A DNA stretch of 58,968 bases from Rhodospirillaceae bacterium (GCA_002706405.1 PALN01000065.1:1-58968), one strand, 5' to 3'; shown: positions 34,236 to 44,450, counted from the stretch's first letter. Numbers and translations are program-made. The notes: generated from the sequence alone by a model not told the origin.

Positions 34236-34331
34236 ATTGTCGGGGCGTCCCTCTCCCCTCCCTCCCCGGATGCCCTGACAGCCTCCCTGTTTAAACTCGC
34301 CGGCCCGTTCCTCACGGGCCGGTTTTCTTTT
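34236..34331 (+). ncRNA. Candidate small RNA with anti-Shine-Dalgarno loops
   Basis: About 96 bases between a CRP-type promoter and an intrinsic terminator. Stem-loop 1: CGGGG (34241-34245) with CCCCG (34264-34268) closes an 18-base pyrimidine loop rich in CCUC. Stem-loop 2: ACAG (34278-34281) with CTGT (34287-34290) exposes CCTCC. Stem-loop 3 is the terminator. Repeated CCUCC in loops is the hallmark of anti-SD small RNAs of alphaproteobacteria, such as the alpha-r14 and CcsR-type RNAs, which can block ribosome binding sites. The identity with a known family is not established. No reading frame is evident. Confidence 0.6.
34300..34331 (+). terminator. Intrinsic terminator of the candidate small RNA
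   Basis: CCGGCCCGT (34300-34308) and ACGGGCCGG (34314-34322) form a perfect nine-pair stem with a TCCTC loop, followed by TTTTCTTTT. It works only in the plus direction. Confidence 0.92.
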
Positions 34332-34415
34332 GCGCAGGGCACGCGCGTGGACCCGCCGCGGGCAGGGCGCAACGAGCCAGGATGCGAAACTCGGATTTGG
34401 TCGGAAGGGGGGGAA

Positions 34416-34491
34416 TGGTGCCGCCTGGGTGACTCGAACACCCGACCCCCGCATTACGAATGCGATGCTCTACCAACTGAGCTAAGGCGGC
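34416..34491 (-). tRNA. tRNA-Thr (CGU anticodon)
   Basis: A complete cloverleaf on the minus strand, 76 bases with encoded CCA. Acceptor arms GCCGCCT and AGGCGGC pair fully with discriminator A. The D-arm is GCTCAGTTGGTAGAGC. The anticodon loop TTCGTAA on a five-pair stem gives anticodon CGU, reading ACG. The T-arm contains GTTCGAGTC. It is the only tRNA seen in the window. A candidate promoter lies about 40 bases upstream. Confidence 0.97.
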
Positions 34492-34524
34492 GATGCGGCC
34501 ATGGGCCGCGTTTTCCAGGCGGAA

Positions 34525-34551
34525 ACTCTATCAGGCGGGCCTGCAAGTCAA
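34525..34551 (-). promoter_or_regulatory. Candidate promoter of tRNA-Thr
   Basis: On the minus strand TTGACT (complement of 34546-34551), 15 bases, then TAGAGT (complement of 34525-34530), which places initiation about 27 bases before the mature tRNA. The spacer is short but such spacing occurs in stable-RNA promoters. Confidence 0.4.
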
Positions 34552-34586
34552 GTTCAAACACGCGTCCCCTGGTCAGACCGTGCTGT

Positions 34587-35984
34587 TCACGTCGATCCTT
34601 TGCCCTCGGGCGCTGGCAGGCGGGCCGTTCCACCGTCGGCGACGACATCCGCACGTCCCTCCAGCGCGCCGCCATGAAGCCCGGCATGGGGCGGCGTGCG
34701 CCAAGAATACCCGTCGAACTGCCCGCAGTTGGAACAGGTCACGGTCCATTCCGGGGCCGCGTTGCCGCAATGGGCGCAGACCCAGGCGTTGTCCGGCCCC
34801 GCCGTGGCCGCGCGCAGCAGCCATTCACGGGCCCGCGCGGGGTCTTCGGCCTCGCCGTCCTCGACCGCCGCCAAAAGGCGCAGGGCGCGCCCGGCATAGC
34901 CGTCGTGATCGGCGGCATCCAGCACCTGTTCGAGATTCTTGCGCGCCTCCCCCCACAGCGCCGCGTCGGCGGCAGCCCGGGCGAGAGCCAGATGGCTTTC
35001 CGGATGGTCCGGATTCGTGCGCGCCAGTTTTTCCATGGCCTTGACGGCGGCCAACGCGTCGTCGGCCCGCCGCGCGATCAGGTATTCCCGGGCAAGGTCC
35101 GGATGGGGGGCGGTCATCCAGGCCTTTTCGATCAGGCCGGCGGCCCGCCGGTCCTTGCCATCGGCAGCCAGAAGGTGGGCCAGGCGCGCCGCCGCGGGCA
35201 CAAGGTCCGGCGCCAGGTCATGGGCCCGGCGCAGATACTTGAATTCGGCCGCCGGGTCGCCGTCGGCATGGGCCCGCCGTGCCTGCTCGAAGGCCAGCAC
35301 GCCCTTGCGCCGCTCGGCCGTGGCGCGGTCGACCAGTTTGCGCCGGCCAAGCTCGTCATTGGTCACGCTGGCGTCCAGCCACAGGCCCGACTGGGCCTGC
35401 AGGTCGAACAGGGTCGTCGCCACCCATTCGCTGGCCGGACGCAGGCGGTAGGCGCGGCGCGCCAGGTCAAGCGCGCGGTCGCGGTCGCCCTTGGCCAGGG
35501 CCTGCGACAACAGGCCGCGCAGGCCGAGGAACGCCGTTTCCGGGCGCTCCGACATGGCCTTGAAGAAAGCCTCCGCCGCCTTGTCGTCACCGCCCAGTTG
35601 CGCCGCCTGGGCCGACAGCAGCATGGTCAGGGGCGGCTCGTTAAGCAGCACCTCTGCCCGCTTGGAATGCTTTTTGGCTTCCGCCGGATCGCCGGCGGCG
35701 ACGGCGACCATGCCCCGGGTCAGGGCTTCATAGCCGCGCCGGCGGCGGCGTTCGCGCCAGGCGGTGGCGATCGTGCCCGGTGCGCGGCGCAGGAAGATCC
35801 ACCCCCGATAGAACAGGGCCGACGCGCCCATCAGCAGCGCCACCACGGCGATCATCAGGGCGGCCGAGGTTTCGATCTGATAGCCGCGCCATTCCGCCCG
35901 GATCATGCCGGGGCTATCGGTCAGCCACAGGACGGCAGCGATCAGGATGGCGAGAAAGGCGAGGAATCGGAGGGCGCGGAACAT
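34587..35984 (-). CDS. hemY: HemY-like TPR membrane protein with zinc ribbon
   Basis: A 465-residue protein with two N-terminal membrane helices (LRFLAFLAILIAAVLWLTD, and one around SAALMIAVVALLMGASALF), the HemY_N region, then TPR-like helical repeats over about 100-390, and a C-terminal zinc ribbon WVCAHCGNAAPEW with CSNCGQFDGYSW (four Cys). HemY of this kind is not the protoporphyrinogen oxidase of Bacillus but a membrane protein of the heme gene cluster with unclear function, possibly coordinating late heme enzymes. It starts 14 bases after the Mic60 stop on the same strand, a conserved alphaproteobacterial pair. Confidence 0.92.
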   Translation of the reverse strand: MFRALRFLAFLAILIAAVLWLTDSPGMIRAEWRGYQIETSAALMIAVVALLMGASALFYRGWIFLRRAPGTIATAWRERRRRRGYEALTRGMVAVAAGDPAEAKKHSKRAEVLLNEPPLTMLLSAQAAQLGGDDKAAEAFFKAMSERPETAFLGLRGLLSQALAKGDRDRALDLARRAYRLRPASEWVATTLFDLQAQSGLWLDASVTNDELGRRKLVDRATAERRKGVLAFEQARRAHADGDPAAEFKYLRRAHDLAPDLVPAAARLAHLLAADGKDRRAAGLIEKAWMTAPHPDLAREYLIARRADDALAAVKAMEKLARTNPDHPESHLALARAAADAALWGEARKNLEQVLDAADHDGYAGRALRLLAAVEDGEAEDPARAREWLLRAATAGPDNAWVCAHCGNAAPEWTVTCSNCGQFDGYSWRTPPHAGLHGGALEGRADVVADGGTARLPAPEGKGST

Positions 35985-35998
35985 GGTCTGTTTCCCGT

Positions 35999-37375
35999 TC
36001 AGCCGCCGGCCTTGGGCGGGGCGATGAGGGACAGGGCATGGACATGCAGGTTTGCCACGGCCTTTTCCGCCGTCAGGCGCTCTTCGGCGGCACGCAGCCA
36101 GGGGGCGATGACCTCGGCCGGCTTGCCCTTGAGAAGCGTGAGGGCCTCGACCGCCGAGCGCAGATCGCCGGCCGCCAACAGAGCATCGACCCGTGACACC
36201 AGGGCATCGATGGAATCGTCGGGCGCCGTGTTGCCGACGCGCCGGATGGTGACCAACGACGCCAGCCGCGCCGCCGCTTCGGCGAACCAGCCGTCCCCTT
36301 CCGCCGCCCCTGCGGCATTGACGATGGGACCGGCCAAGGTCGTGAACCGGGTCCGCAGCACGGCCAGGGTCGAAATCCCGCGATCCGCATACGGCGTCAG
36401 GGTTTCCAGAATCTGGGTGATGGCGGGGCGGCCGTCGGCAAGGGCCTTGAGCGCCTCCAGATCGGCGGCGAAGGGGGTGCCTTCGCGCATGGCGTCACGC
36501 AACTGGGCCGTCGCCAGGACGATGGCGCTGGCCGCCGCACTATTGGCGACGGTGTCCTTGCCGTCAGTTTCCTGTTCCAGGCGCTTCAGGCGTTCGGCCA
36601 TGGCGTCGAGGGCGGATTTCACTTCCGGGTCCGGTCCGGCCACGGCAGCCGGCGCGCCGTCGGCCTTGCCCTTTTCGATCTGGTCCACCCGCGCCGCCAG
36701 GGCGCCGACCTGGCCGCCGCCCTGTTCCAGTTCGGCCAGACGTTCGGACAGCACCTTGAGGGATTCCGCGGCGGCCACCGTGCTGGCCGGGGCTTCCGCC
36801 GCCTTGACCAGATTGCGGGCTTCGGCCACGGCCTGTTCGACCTCGGACAGGCGGGTCATCAGGGTTTTCAGTTCATCCTGAAAGCGCGCGCGCTCCTGTT
36901 CCAATTGATGCAGGGTGCCGGTCTTTTCCTGCTCCAGGGCCTGGACCCGACCGGCCAGCTCGCTGATCACCGGGCCTTCGGCATCCGCGACCGTCAATTG
37001 GGGAAAGACCTGCGCCAGATAGGGCGACCACCAGGGCCAGGTCACCGCCGCCGTGCCCACGCAAATGCCGAGCGCCAACGTGAGCCAGGCCAGGGCCCGC
37101 GCCGCGCCTGCCGTGCGCGCGGGCGGCGGGATGAATGCCGCCGGGCCGTCCGGCTTGACCGGATCGGGTTTGTTTGCCGCCGCCGGGGCCGCCGCGGTCT
37201 CGACCGACGCGTCGGCGGCGGCCGGCGTTGCGTCCACATCGGCTTTATCCGCAGGAGCAGCGGCGGCATCGGGCTTGGCGGCGTCGGCGGCCTTGGGTGC
37301 TGCGGCCGCTGCCGGGGAACGACCCTTGGCCTTGGTCCGTTTGGCGCTGGCGCGTTTTCGCGGCGGGGTGGTCAT
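35999..37375 (-). CDS. Mic60/mitofilin homologue (COG4223)
   Basis: A 458-residue inner-membrane protein. An Ala/Lys/Pro-rich cytoplasmic N-terminus (1-90) precedes one membrane helix at about 93-112. A long periplasmic coiled coil follows (roughly 135-270; repeating LEQEKTGTLHQLEQERARF, LSEVEQAVAEARNLV), then a C-terminal mitofilin-like signature near FTTLAGPIVNAAGAAEG and SIDALVSRVDALLAAGDLR. Alphaproteobacterial Mic60 is the ancestor of the mitochondrial crista-junction protein and shapes intracytoplasmic or crista-like membranes. It lies between hemD and hemY, the usual place in this class. The N-terminal part is low complexity and its length varies. Confidence 0.9.
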   Translation of the reverse strand: MTTPPRKRASAKRTKAKGRSPAAAAAPKAADAAKPDAAAAPADKADVDATPAAADASVETAAAPAAANKPDPVKPDGPAAFIPPPARTAGAARALAWLTLALGICVGTAAVTWPWWSPYLAQVFPQLTVADAEGPVISELAGRVQALEQEKTGTLHQLEQERARFQDELKTLMTRLSEVEQAVAEARNLVKAAEAPASTVAAAESLKVLSERLAELEQGGGQVGALAARVDQIEKGKADGAPAAVAGPDPEVKSALDAMAERLKRLEQETDGKDTVANSAAASAIVLATAQLRDAMREGTPFAADLEALKALADGRPAITQILETLTPYADRGISTLAVLRTRFTTLAGPIVNAAGAAEGDGWFAEAAARLASLVTIRRVGNTAPDDSIDALVSRVDALLAAGDLRSAVEALTLLKGKPAEVIAPWLRAAEERLTAEKAVANLHVHALSLIAPPKAGG

Positions 37376-37529
37376 GGTCCGATGGCTCCCATCTGGTCTG
37401 CGTCGTCTTGAGATTCGGGCCCGCCCCCGGCGGCGTCGGAATTACTGCTGTCGAAGCAGGTTCTGGCGGGCCGGCAAGCGTCGGAGTCCAAGGTACGTGG
37501 AGCCGCATCCCGGCGCAAGGCGCGACGCC

Positions 37530-38252
37530 TTAACCGAGCGCCGCGGCGGCCACCGCGTCCATCATGGCCTGCTCCGTCGGCTGCGCCGTGACGACCAGCC
37601 CGGGCCAGCCCGCGCCGGCCCGGGCGGCCACGTTGTTGCTGAGGCAGAACGCGGTCACGTCCTTCAGCGCCGCGCACAACCCGGCGGCCTGAACCAGCTC
37701 GCGGAACAGGGCCGCCGTGCGCGGTGAATACAGCAGCACCGCCGCCACCGAACCGTCGCGAAGCGCCGCCTGCGCCGCCGCGGGCAGGTCTGCCACGGGC
37801 TGTGCGTCGTAAAGTACGCTGCGCCGGCAGGTATATCCGGCCTGGGCCAGCATGCCCGCGAGATCGCCCGCAACCTTGCTGCCCGCCACATGCAGCAGAA
37901 CCCCGCCGCCGGGCCGGAGCCGCGCCGCCGCCAGACGCGCCAGATCGTCGACATCGCCGCCGGCACTTTCGACCTCGGCGAAACCCAAATCGCGGGCCGC
38001 GCGGGCCGTGGCGTCGCCGACGGCCAGCACGGGCAGACGGGTTTCCGCCCCCGCCTGACGCGCGGCCAGGGCGCGCGCCCCGTTGGCGCTGGTCACCAGA
38101 AGCGCCTGCACCCCCGCCAGATCAAGGGGCGGGCCGGGCAGGAAGCGGACCGCCATCAAGGGCGTGATGAGAGGGTCGTGGCCCAGGTCCCGAAGCCGCG
38201 CCGCCGTCGCCGCGGCATCCTGTTCCGGACGTGTAACAAGAACGCGGGCCAT
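37530..38252 (-). CDS. hemD: Uroporphyrinogen-III synthase
   Basis: A 240-residue enzyme that closes hydroxymethylbilane to uroporphyrinogen III. The pattern is the HemD two-domain fold: VLVTRPEQDAAATAARL, LLVTSANGARALAARQ, VGDATARAARDLGF, LHVAGSKVAGDLAGML, LLYSPRTAALFREL and CLSNNVAARAG. Sequence conservation in this family is low; the partner hemC three bases upstream supports the call. ATG 38252. The 154 bases to the Mic60 gene show no clear feature. Confidence 0.94.
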   Translation of the reverse strand: MARVLVTRPEQDAAATAARLRDLGHDPLITPLMAVRFLPGPPLDLAGVQALLVTSANGARALAARQAGAETRLPVLAVGDATARAARDLGFAEVESAGGDVDDLARLAAARLRPGGGVLLHVAGSKVAGDLAGMLAQAGYTCRRSVLYDAQPVADLPAAAQAALRDGSVAAVLLYSPRTAALFRELVQAAGLCAALKDVTAFCLSNNVAARAGAGWPGLVVTAQPTEQAMMDAVAAAALG

Positions 38253-38255
38253 GGC

Positions 38256-39233
38256 TCAGTCCCCGCCGTCGGGCCCGGGATCGTCCAGGAACCCGGGGCC
38301 GCCCATGGCTTTGAGCTGTTCGCCCAGATCGCGGCCGAGGCGATAGGCATCGACGGTCCGGCCGCTGCGCCGGGCGCGGTGCAACGCGCTGCCGTCGCCG
38401 CGGGCGACCAGGCCGTCGAGGGTCAAATCGCCGCCGTCTTCGGACAGTCGGGCCAAGCCGCCGATGGGCGTGCGGCAGGACCCGTCGAGCGCTTCGAGCA
38501 TGGCGCGCTCCGCCGTGACCCGCGCCAGGGTCGGCGGATGGTTGATGGCATCGAGCAATTCCAGCACCCGGTCATCGCCCGCCCGGCAGGTAATGGCGAC
38601 GGCTCCCTGGGCAACCGCGGGCAGCATGGCGTCGGGATCGATCGCCTGGGTCACCACATCGGCCCGGCCCAGGCGGTTCAACCCGGCACAGGCCAGCAGG
38701 GTGGCATCCGCCTGGCCCTCGGCCAGCTTGGCGAGGCGCGTCTGCACGTTACCGCGAAAGGTCACGCATTGCAGGTCCGGCCGCCAGTTCAGCAGCTGCG
38801 CCTGCCGGCGCACGGACGCGGTCCCGACCAGAGCCCCGGAAGGCAGATCGGCCAAGGATTGATACTTGTCCGAAATAAAGGCGTCACGGGGATCTTCCCG
38901 GTCCAGCACGGCGGCGATGACGACACCGTCGGGCATCCAGGTTTCCAGGTCCTTCATGGAATGGACGGCCAGATCGACCCGGTTGTCCAAGAGAGCGCGG
39001 TCGATTTCCTTGGAAAACAGGCCCTTGCCGCCGATGTCGGCGAGCGGCCGGTCGAGCACCAGATCGCCCGTGGTCTTGATGTCGACGATCGACGTCGGGC
39101 CCAGGGGCGTCGGCTTGCCGTGGGCGGCTTCGATCAGGTCGCGCGCCGCATGGGCCTGGGCCAGCGCCAGCGGGCTGGCGCGGGTGCCGATGCGCAGGAA
39201 TTTCGGATCGGTCGGGTCGATGGGTTCGGTCAC
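38256..39233 (-). CDS. hemC: Hydroxymethylbilane synthase (porphobilinogen deaminase)
   Basis: A 325-residue enzyme that polymerises four porphobilinogen units. Motifs: LRIGTRASPLALAQ, GGKGLFSKEIDRAL, VDLAVHSMKDL, RREDPRDAF-like, GTASVRRQAQLL, and RGNVQTRLAKL. Cys253 in DGSCRTPIGG carries the dipyrromethane cofactor. GTG 39233 gives a normal N-terminus of about ten residues before the first motif; TTG 39296 would add an unlikely extension. hemD starts three bases after its stop. It is divergent from tsaD with 90 bases between. Confidence 0.96.
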   Translation of the reverse strand: MTEPIDPTDPKFLRIGTRASPLALAQAHAARDLIEAAHGKPTPLGPTSIVDIKTTGDLVLDRPLADIGGKGLFSKEIDRALLDNRVDLAVHSMKDLETWMPDGVVIAAVLDREDPRDAFISDKYQSLADLPSGALVGTASVRRQAQLLNWRPDLQCVTFRGNVQTRLAKLAEGQADATLLACAGLNRLGRADVVTQAIDPDAMLPAVAQGAVAITCRAGDDRVLELLDAINHPPTLARVTAERAMLEALDGSCRTPIGGLARLSEDGGDLTLDGLVARGDGSALHRARRSGRTVDAYRLGRDLGEQLKAMGGPGFLDDPGPDGGD

Positions 39234-39323
39234 GGGCGAAAAAGCCTTTTGGTTGTCCGGCGGGCGACAGAGTAAAGTCCCCGGCCATTGCCGCAACCAC
39301 GAATTTCACCCATGTAGAGAGCC

Positions 39324-40379
39324 ATGCGCGTTCTGGGTATCGAAACCAGCTGTGACGAGACCGCCGCCGCCGTGGTGAGCGACGGGCGCGAGGTGCTGTC
39401 CAACGTGGTGCATCAGCAATTGGCCGACCACCAGCCCTTCGCCGGCGTGGTGCCGGAGGTCGCGGCCCGCGCGCATCTGGACCAGGTCGGCCGCGTCGTG
39501 CAGGCGGCCCTCGACCAATCGGGCGTCGGCTGGGACGGCATCGACGCCGTCGCCGCCACGGCGGGACCAGGGCTGATCGGCGGCGTGCTGGTCGGCGTGA
39601 TGACGGGAAAGGCCCTGGCGGCGGCGCGCGGCCTCCCCTTTGTCGCCGTCAATCATCTGGAAGCCCATGCACTGACCGCGCGGCTGACCGATGACGTGGC
39701 GTTCCCCTATCTGCTGCTGCTGGTCTCGGGCGGGCATTGCCAACTGCTGGTGGTGGAGGGCGTCGGCCGCTATCGGCGGCTCGGCACCACCATCGACGAC
39801 GCCGTCGGCGAGGCCTTCGACAAGACGGCGAAAATGCTGGGCCTGGGCTATCCCGGCGGCCCGGCCGTGGAGCGGGCGGCGCGGGCCGGCGACCCCACGC
39901 GGTTCGACCTGCCACGGCCCTTGAAGGGGCGTGCCGGCTGTGACTTTTCCTTCTCCGGGCTGAAGACCCGGGTGCGCATGGCGATCGAAGGCCTGCCGCC
40001 GGGGCCGATGGCGGACACGGACATCACGGACCTTTGCGCCTCGTTCCAGGCGGCGGTCGCCGACACCCTGGCCGAGCGCACGGGCCGCGCCATCGAGATG
40101 TTCCAGGCGGATCATCCCGCGGGCACCCTGGTCGTCGCCGGCGGCGTCGCCGCCAATCAGGCGATCCGGGCGCGGCTGCAGGATCTGGCGGCCAAGCGGG
40201 GATTGGCCTTCGCCGTGCCGGCGCCGGCGCTGTGCACCGACAACGGAGCCATGGTTGCCTGGGCCGGGGTGGAACGGTTCCGCCTGGGCCTGACCGACGG
40301 CCTTGATTTCCGCCCGCGCCCGCGCTGGCCGCTCGACCCCGATGCGCCCAAGGCCATCGGCGCCGGGGTCAAGGCATAA
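39324..40379 (+). CDS. tsaD: tRNA N6-threonylcarbamoyladenosine synthase subunit TsaD
   Basis: A 351-residue ASKHA-fold protein that transfers threonylcarbamoyl to A37 of ANN-decoding tRNAs. [14 protein letters not shown] starts the protein, His111 and His115 in NHLEAHAL bind the metal, SGGHCQL and GGPAVERAA follow, and the C-terminal [10 protein letters not shown] and [12 protein letters not shown] are typical. Length is standard. Threonine-tRNA with CGU anticodon, an ANN-decoding tRNA encoded nearby at 34416-34491, is one of its normal substrates by class, though no special link is implied. gpsA follows. Confidence 0.97.
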   Translation: MRVLGIETSCDETAAAVVSDGREVLSNVVHQQLADHQPFAGVVPEVAARAHLDQVGRVVQAALDQSGVGWDGIDAVAATAGPGLIGGVLVGVMTGKALAAARGLPFVAVNHLEAHALTARLTDDVAFPYLLLLVSGGHCQLLVVEGVGRYRRLGTTIDDAVGEAFDKTAKMLGLGYPGGPAVERAARAGDPTRFDLPRPLKGRAGCDFSFSGLKTRVRMAIEGLPPGPMADTDITDLCASFQAAVADTLAERTGRAIEMFQADHPAGTLVVAGGVAANQAIRARLQDLAAKRGLAFAVPAPALCTDNGAMVAWAGVERFRLGLTDGLDFRPRPRWPLDPDAPKAIGAGVKA

Positions 40380-40440
40380 GAACGAAGAATGCGCCATCTG
40401 CCTCTTTCCAGTCTCGGCACCGGCCTATAAAAGGAAAGCC

Positions 40441-41430
40441 ATGGAACGTTTCGCCGTCATCGGCGCCGGGGCCTGGGGCACGGCGCTTGCCATGGTCGCC
40501 CGCCGGGCGGGCCGCTCGGTGATCCTGCAGGCCCATGAAGCCGACGTCGCCGACGAGATCAATTCGAACCATCAAAACCCCTATCTGCCCGGCGTGACCC
40601 TGGACCCCGCCATCGAGGCCACGACCGACATGACGACCGCGATCCAAGGGGTCGACGCGGCCATCCTGGTCGCCCCGTCGCAGTTTCTCCGCCCGGTGAC
40701 CGCGTCCATGTCCGTATCCGGGCCGTTCAAGGCGCCGGTCCTGATCTGCGCCAAGGGAATCGAAAACGGCACCTGCAAGCTGATGACCGAGGTCGTGGCC
40801 GAAACCCTGCCGGCGGCCCCCCAGGCCGTTCTGTCCGGGCCGACCTTCGCCATCGAGGTCGCCAAGGAAATTCCTTCGGCCGTGACCTTGGCCGCCGAAG
40901 ACGGCGAACTGGCGGAACAGTTCATCCAGGCCTTCGGCACGCCGCGGTTCCGGCCCTACCGCTCGGAAGATCCCATCGGCGCCGAGGTCGGGGGGGCGGT
41001 GAAGAACGTCCTGGCGATCGCCTGCGGCATCGTGCAGGGCCGGGGCATGGGCGACAATACCCGGGCCGCCTTGATCACTCGGGGCCTCGCCGAAATCGTG
41101 CGCTTGGGCCTGGCCAAGGGGGCGCAGGCGGAAACCCTGATGGGGCTGTGCGGGATCGGCGATCTGACCCTGACCTGCAACGCCCTGCAATCGCGCAATT
41201 TTTCCCTGGGCGTGGCCCTGGGCCAGGGCCGGCCGCTGGCCGAGATTCTGGGAGAACGCAAGGCCGTGACCGAGGGCGTGTTTTCCGCCCGCGCGGTGAT
41301 CGAGCTGGCCGGGCGGCTTGGCGTCGACATGCCGATCTGCACCGCCGTCAACGCCATCGTCAATCACGGCCGGGACATCGACCGCATGATCGAAAGCTTG
41401 CTAGCCCGCCCCTTCACCAAGGAATTGTGA
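40441..41430 (+). CDS. gpsA: Glycerol-3-phosphate dehydrogenase [NAD(P)+]
   Basis: A 329-residue enzyme making sn-glycerol 3-phosphate for phospholipid synthesis. GAGAWG at 8-13 binds NAD(P)H. Further motifs: KGIENGTCKLMTEV, SGPTFAIEVAKEIPSAV with the catalytic-region Lys, GGAVKNVLAIACGI with the catalytic Lys, and GLCGIGDLTLTC. Length is normal. The start is ATG 40441 with AAAGGAAAG upstream, 61 bases after tsaD; the pairing with tsaD is common in alphaproteobacteria. Confidence 0.97.
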   Translation: MERFAVIGAGAWGTALAMVARRAGRSVILQAHEADVADEINSNHQNPYLPGVTLDPAIEATTDMTTAIQGVDAAILVAPSQFLRPVTASMSVSGPFKAPVLICAKGIENGTCKLMTEVVAETLPAAPQAVLSGPTFAIEVAKEIPSAVTLAAEDGELAEQFIQAFGTPRFRPYRSEDPIGAEVGGAVKNVLAIACGIVQGRGMGDNTRAALITRGLAEIVRLGLAKGAQAETLMGLCGIGDLTLTCNALQSRNFSLGVALGQGRPLAEILGERKAVTEGVFSARAVIELAGRLGVDMPICTAVNAIVNHGRDIDRMIESLLARPFTKEL

Positions 41431-41460
41431 GCCCACAACACCCCAGCCCCCGATACGCCC

Positions 41461-41508
41461 CAAACCCGCTACGACCCAAACCCGCTACGACCCAAACCCG
41501 CTACGACC
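41461..41508 (+). repeat. Three perfect 16-base tandem repeats
   Basis: The unit CAAACCCGCTACGACC occurs three times without gaps at 41461, 41477 and 41493. A degenerate copy (CCCCCGATACGCC) lies just before. It sits between gpsA and the yciI-like gene. Perfect identity implies recent slippage; copy number may vary between strains. No spacer structure, so it is not CRISPR. Confidence 0.95.
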
Positions 41509-41536
41509 AAGAAACGTCAGCCAGAAGGAACGCCCC

Positions 41537-41821
41537 ATGCATTACATCGTGTTCGCCATCGACAAGCCCGGCCATGTCGACATGCGCCAGAGCATCCGCC
41601 CGGATCACCTGGAATACCTGAAGTCCCAGAAGGACATCATCGTCACCGCCGGGCCCATGCAGTCCGACGACGGTGAGGCCATGATCGGCAGCATGCTGGT
41701 GATCGATGTGGCAGACCGCGCCGCCGCCGAGGCCTTCGCCAAGGGCGACCCCTATGCCAAGGCGGGCCTGTTCGAAAGCACGGTCATCAAGCGCTGGAAG
41801 CGCACCATCCCCGCCGAATGA
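41537..41821 (+). CDS. YciI-like protein
   Basis: A 94-residue ferredoxin-like-fold protein: MHYIVFAIDKPGH, RQSIRPDHLEYLKSQ, IIVTAGPMQSDDGEAMIGSM, and DPYAKAGLFESTVIKRWKR. The conserved His and Asp of the YCII family (RxxHxxY-type active site) are present in RPDHLEYL. A role as a small dehydrochlorinase-like or isomerase-type enzyme is suggested for relatives but not shown. AGAAGGAAC precedes ATG 41537. The Rieske protein gene follows after 22 bases, a common pairing in this class. Confidence 0.9.
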   Translation: MHYIVFAIDKPGHVDMRQSIRPDHLEYLKSQKDIIVTAGPMQSDDGEAMIGSMLVIDVADRAAAEAFAKGDPYAKAGLFESTVIKRWKRTIPAE

Positions 41822-41843
41822 TCCCAAGCTTGAGCGCCCGGCC

Positions 41844-42173
41844 ATGACGGAACACACCCTTTGCCGACTGGACGACATTGCCGACGGCGGGTCGGCCGGG
41901 TTCGAGGTCGCGGGAAAGTCGGTCATGGCGATCCGCCAGGGTGACCAGGTCTATGCCTATGTCAATTCCTGCCCCCATGTGGGCACGCCCTTGGACATGT
42001 GGCCGGGGCGGTTCCTGACCCGGGACGGGGAATACATCCTCTGCGCCACCCATGGCGCCCTGTTCCGCATCGAGGACGGCCATTGCGTGGCCGGTCCCTG
42101 CGTCGGGCGCGGCCTGACGCCGGTTGAAACACGGGTCGAAAATGACGTTGTAAATATTTACAAAACCGACTGA
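41844..42173 (+). CDS. Rieske [2Fe-2S] ferredoxin-like protein
   Basis: A 109-residue soluble single-domain Rieske protein. Cluster ligands are Cys43 and His45 in NSCPHVGTPLD and Cys67 and His70 in CATHGALF. It lacks a signal peptide and any oxygenase domain, so it resembles small cytosolic electron-transfer Rieske ferredoxins. The 3' end contains the left part of a palindromic operator-like sequence (42148-42163) that continues beyond the stop. The function in this gene run (tsaD-gpsA-yciI-like) is unknown. Confidence 0.94.
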   Translation: MTEHTLCRLDDIADGGSAGFEVAGKSVMAIRQGDQVYAYVNSCPHVGTPLDMWPGRFLTRDGEYILCATHGALFRIEDGHCVAGPCVGRGLTPVETRVENDVVNIYKTD

Positions 42174-42186
42174 TGTATTTGTAAAT
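42148..42186. promoter_or_regulatory. TTGTAAAT palindrome with an extra half-site
   Basis: TTGTAAATATTTACAA at 42148-42163 is a perfect 16-base palindrome. A third TTGTAAAT half-site lies at 42179-42186, so TTGTAAAT occurs at 42148 and 42179 and ATTTACAA at 42156. Three half-sites this close suggest binding of a regulator to an array. The block overlaps the Rieske gene end and sits about 300 bases before acs. RamB/ScfR-type sites have similar TTTGC/TTTGT-A cores, but the assignment is unproven. Confidence 0.5.
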
Positions 42187-42480
42187 AAAGGAAAAAATCG
42201 TCAGAGCGCACTTGCGCATTCGCTAATTTTTTCCTATCCAACAGTCTGCCTTGCCGCTTTCCAGGGCGCTATGCCTTGTTCTTGGATGAGATTTAGCCAT
42301 ACCATTCAGGTCCGCAGGGGGAATCGGGGTGCCGCCCCGATGCGGGGAAACGGTAAACGGCACAGCCTTTCGCGGGCGACCGCGGGCTGACGCAGGGAAT
42401 GAGATCGGGCGGGACGCAGACCGGGCCCGCGCCAAAAAAGCGGCGCATGCCGCGTGCATTATTGGGAGGTTGCAACCGTC
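42174..42480. other. 307-base region upstream of acs
   Basis: The first 60 bases are AT-rich and carry the right half of the TTGTAAAT array. A perfect stem ATCGGGG (42323-42329)/CCCCGAT (42335-42341) with loop TGCCG is in the probable acs leader. GGGAGG at about 42468 lies 12 bases before ATG 42481. No clear promoter is placed. Confidence 0.7.
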
Positions 42481-44427
<1,947 letters not shown>

Positions 44428-44450
44428 GCCGCCGCATCATCCGAGCAAGA

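Noticed and set aside
41461..41508. Tandem repeats considered as a CRISPR array
   Set aside because: Units are contiguous with no spacers and no cas genes exist in the window.
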